Under the pieces are notes generated by a model. It was not told where the DNA came from. It saw only the letters and a list, made by a program, of their open reading frames with translations, and ran no database searches. From assembly GCF_029227915.1 (NCBI RefSeq), contig NC_079876.1, forward strand, positions 3,598,001 to 3,662,000: a stretch of DNA of 64,000 nucleotides. Reading direction: 5' to 3'. The position numbers and the translations under genes are program-made. Within the stretch, counting starts at the first letter, position 1; each line of letters opens with the position of its first letter. Positions 61,318 to 64,000 of this stretch are shown here, piece by piece. Origin of the DNA: Hydractinia symbiolongicarpus. Its lineage: Eukaryota; Cnidaria; Hydrozoa; Anthoathecata; Hydractiniidae.

Positions 61318-64000
61318 GCGCTACCACAGCGCCCAGTGTAATCGCTGAGTTCCGGCAATCATGTCAAATTAAGAAGAATGTTACTTCTTGGAGTTCAATT
61401 GTCTCACTTATAATATTTATCAGGTCACAGTCCAGAGTTAGTTTAATTAAGTCCCACAGTCAGTCGTTTCATTGTTAAAAGCGATGCAATCCAGTAATAT
61501 CAGAAAAATATCGCTAAATACATGTTGGTACGAATATGTGACCCAACCGTTGTAACTCAAACGAACTGACACCGTTAGAAAGTCAATGAAATGTAGTTTT
61601 TGAAACTGCCGCTATTTCTTCAGCGCGCGATAACGGCTAGGATTGGTCCCACGGTAAAGAATGACTTATTTATCAAAATTTTTAAATGAAGCGCTACCAC
61701 AGCGCCCAGTGTAATCGCTGAGTTGCGGCAATCATGTCAAATTAAGATGAATGTTATTTCCTGGAGTCCAATTGTCTCCTTTGTCACACTTATCAGGTGA
61801 CAGTCCAAAGTTAGTTCAATTAAGTCCCATAGTCAATCGTTTCATAGTTAAAAGCGATGCAACCTAGTAATATCAAAAAAATATCGCTAAATACATGTTG
61901 GTACGAATATGTGACTCAACTGTTGCAACTCAAACGGATTGATACTGTTAGAAAGTCAATGAATTGTAGTTTTTGAAACTGTTGCTATTTCTTCACTGCG
62001 CGATAACGGTTAGGATTGGTCCCACAGTAAAGAATGACTTATTTATCTAAACTCTTAAATGAAGCGCTACCACAGGGACCAGTGTAATCCCTGAGTTACG
62101 GCACTCATGTCAAATTAAGAAGAATGTTATTACTTGGTGTCCAATTGTCTTACTTTTACATTTATCAGGTCACAGCCCATAATCAGTTCAATTAAGTCCC
62201 ACAGTCAATCGTTTCACTGTTAAAAGCGATACAACATAGTAATACCGGAAAGATATCACGAAATACATGTTGGTACGAATATGTGACTCAACCGTTGTAA
62301 CACAAACGGATTGATACTGTTAGAGAGTCAATGAAATGTAGTTTTTGAAACTGTCGCTATTTCTTCAGCGCGGGATAACGGCTAGGATTGGTCCCACAGT
62401 AAAAAATGACTTATTCATCTAAATTTTTAAATGAAGCGCTACCACAGCGCCCAGTGTAATCGCTGAGTTCCGGCAATCATGTCAAATTAAGAAGAATGTT
62501 ACTTCTTGGAGTTCAATTGTCTCACTTATAATATTTATCAGGTCATAGTCCAGAGTTAGTTTAATTAAGTCCCACAGTCAGTCGTTTCATTGTTAAAAGC
62601 GATGCAATCTAGTAATATCAGAAAAATATCGCTAAATACATGTTGGTACGAATATGTGACTCAACCGTTGTAGCTCAAACGAACTGACACCGTTAGAAAG
62701 TCAATGAAATGTAGTTTTTGAAACTGTCGCTATTTCTTCTGCGCGCGATAACGGCTAGGATTGGTCCCACGGTAAAAATGACTAATTTATCTAAATTTTT
62801 AAATGAAGCGCTACCACAGCGCCCAGTGTAATCGCTGAGGTGCGGCAATCATGTCAAATTAAGATGAATGTTATTTCTTGGAGTCCAATTGTCTCCTTCA
62901 TCACATATATCAGGTGACAGTCCAAAGTTAGTTCAATTAAGTCCCATAGTCAATCGTTTCATAGTTAGAAGCGATGCAACCTAGTAATATCAGAAAAATA
63001 TCGCTAAATACATGTTGGTACGAATATCTGACTCAACCGTTGTAACTCAAACGGATTGATACTGTTAGAAAGTCAATGAATTGTAGTTTTTGAAACTGTC
63101 GCTATTTTTCAGCGCGCGATAAGGGTTAGGATTGGTCCCACAGTAAAAAATGACTTATTCATCTAAATTTTTAAATGAAGCGCTACCACAGCGCCCAGTG
63201 TAATCGCTGAGTTCCGGCAATCATGTCAAATTAAGAAGAATGTTACTTCTTGGAGTTCAATTGTCTCACTTATAATATTTATCAGGTCACAGTCCAGAGT
63301 TAGTTTAATTAAGTCCCACAGTCAGTCGTTTCATTGTTAAAAGCGATGCAATCTAGTAATATCAGAAAAATATCGCTAAATACATGTTGGTTCGAATTTG
63401 TGACTCAACCGTTGTAACACAAACGAATTGATACTGTTAGAAAGTCAATGAAATGTAGTTTTTGAAACTGTCTCTATTTCTTCAGTGCGCGATAACGGTT
63501 AGGATTGGTCCCACAGTAAAAAATGACTTATTCATCTAAATTTTTAAATAAAGCGCTACCACAGCGTCCAGTGTAATCGCTGAGTTGCGGCAATCATGTC
63601 AAAATAAGATGAATGTTACTTCTTGGAGTCCAATTGTCTCATTTATCACATTTATCAAGTCACAGTCCAAAGTTAGTTCAATTAAGTCCCATAGTCAATC
63701 GTTTCATAGTTAGAAGCGATGCAACCTAGTAATACAGAAAATTATCGCTAAATACATGTTGGTACGAATATCTGACTCAACCGTTGTAACTCAAACGGAT
63801 TGATACTGTTAGAAAGTCAATGAATTGTAGTTCTTGAAACTGTCGCTATTTTTCAGCGCGCGATAACGGTTAGGATTGGTCCCACAGTAAAAAATGACTT
63901 ATTCATCTAAATTTTTAAATGAAGCGCTACCACAGCGCCCAGTGTAATCGCTGAGTTCCGGCAATCATGTCAAATTAAGAAGAATGTTACTTCTTGGAGT

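Larger units (their letters stand above)
1..64000 (+). repeat. Satellite DNA array, about 373 bp monomer, roughly 180 copies
   Basis: Every stretch of the window aligns to the same monomer in the same orientation. I anchored monomers on the GCGCTA inside GAAGCGCTACC and followed them end to end. Full copies are 371-374 bp apart; shorter spacings are explained by recurring deletion forms (337, 336, about 314 and 226 bp) and two longer copies (415 bp). I found no mobile element, no unique DNA and no strand switch except a 21 bp inverted fragment at 1360-1380. No coding gene is supported. The array continues past both window ends, so 64 kb is a minimum length. Long monomers with nested HORs are usual in eukaryotic centromeric or pericentromeric heterochromatin; that location is inference, and the family is not one I recognise. 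Confidence 0.98.
48521..64000 (+). repeat. Domain 5: full-length monomers in long HORs
   Basis: Anchors: 48521, 48894, 49267, 49640, 50013, 50385, 50758, 51130, 51501, 51873, 52247, joint 52612, 52938, 53310 (ACGCTA), 53683, 54055, 54427, 54799, 55170, 55543, 55917, 56290, 56664, 57037, 57411, 57784 (GAGCTA), 58156, 58528, 58900, 59272, 59645, 60019, joint 60274, 60571, 60944, 61318, 61691, 62064, 62436, 62808, 63180, 63553, 63924 (cut by the window end). Spacing is 371-374 throughout except at the two HOR joints. No D36, D60 or D147 forms occur and no gene is present. Confidence 0.92.
60274..64000 (+). repeat. 3908 bp HOR, copy 2 (cut by the window end)
   Basis: Anchors 60571, 60944, 61318, 61691, 62064, 62436, 62808, 63180 and 63553 follow copy 1 in the same order. 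The copy is incomplete only because the window ends. Differences include the monomers 61691/62064 (see chimeric monomer 57784) and a switch at about 63390 into GGTTCGAATTTGTGAC. Confidence 0.88.

Noticed and set aside
1-64000. CRISPR array
   Set aside because: Repeats are about 373 bp and contiguous with no unique spacers and no cas genes.
1-64000. Retrotransposon or DNA transposon remnants
   Set aside because: No terminal repeats, target-site duplications or coding remnants. Every segment checked aligns to the satellite monomer.
1-64000. Telomeric repeats, tRNA or rRNA genes
   Set aside because: No short telomere-like tandem motif, no tRNA A/B box pattern with cloverleaf, and no rRNA-like conserved stretch was seen.

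Overview
The whole 64 kb window is one uninterrupted satellite DNA array. About 180 head-to-tail copies of a roughly 373 bp AT-rich monomer fill it from the first base to the last, so both ends of the array lie outside the window. There is no credible protein gene, RNA gene, transposon or unique DNA. The longest open frame is 88 codons and uses a TTG start. Because 373 is not a multiple of three, any frame shifts from monomer to monomer. A homogeneous long-monomer array with higher-order repeats (HORs) is typical of eukaryotic pericentromeric or centromeric heterochromatin. I cannot name the species. CpG is not visibly depleted, which argues mildly against a heavily methylated plant or vertebrate genome.

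Monomer anatomy, using the copy at 60569-60941: it is an old internal dimer. Half A (about 163 bp) and half B (about 210 bp) each begin with an AAGCG[C/A]TAC[C/A]AC box, and each is preceded by the same 10 bp box GTCCCACAGT. Half A carries a potential hairpin (CAGCG/CGCTG). Half B carries a 20 bp dyad around GTAC and a second short dyad (CCGTT/AACGG).

Layout: five domains are told apart mainly by which deletion derivative of the monomer they contain. (1) 1-5184: mosaic of monomers with an expanded (L42) or contracted (D37) AGTCCA minirepeat, plus D36 deletions and one rearranged monomer with a 21 bp inverted fragment. (2) 5185-23440: 21 copies of a D60 derivative interleaved with full monomers, giving about 1058 and 685 bp HORs. 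(3) 23441-29600: four D147 derivatives in segments repeated at 2461 and 1118 bp. (4) 29601-48520: full monomers with seven more D36 derivatives, HORs of 1829, 1119, 746 and 1866 bp. (5) 48521-64000: nearly all full-length monomers, with tandem units of 373, 2925, 747 and 3908 bp.

How it works together: the array reads as a record of unequal exchange and local conversion. Recent duplications differ at about 3 positions per 0.4-1 kb, deletion derivatives stay in local neighbourhoods, and many recombinant monomers switch type across the conserved GTAC dyad. The most interesting points are the two-position hairpin change (CAGCG/CGCTG to CAGGG/CCCTG), the dyad, the ancient internal dimer and the single inverted fragment. 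All periods, counts and identities were read by eye without alignment software.
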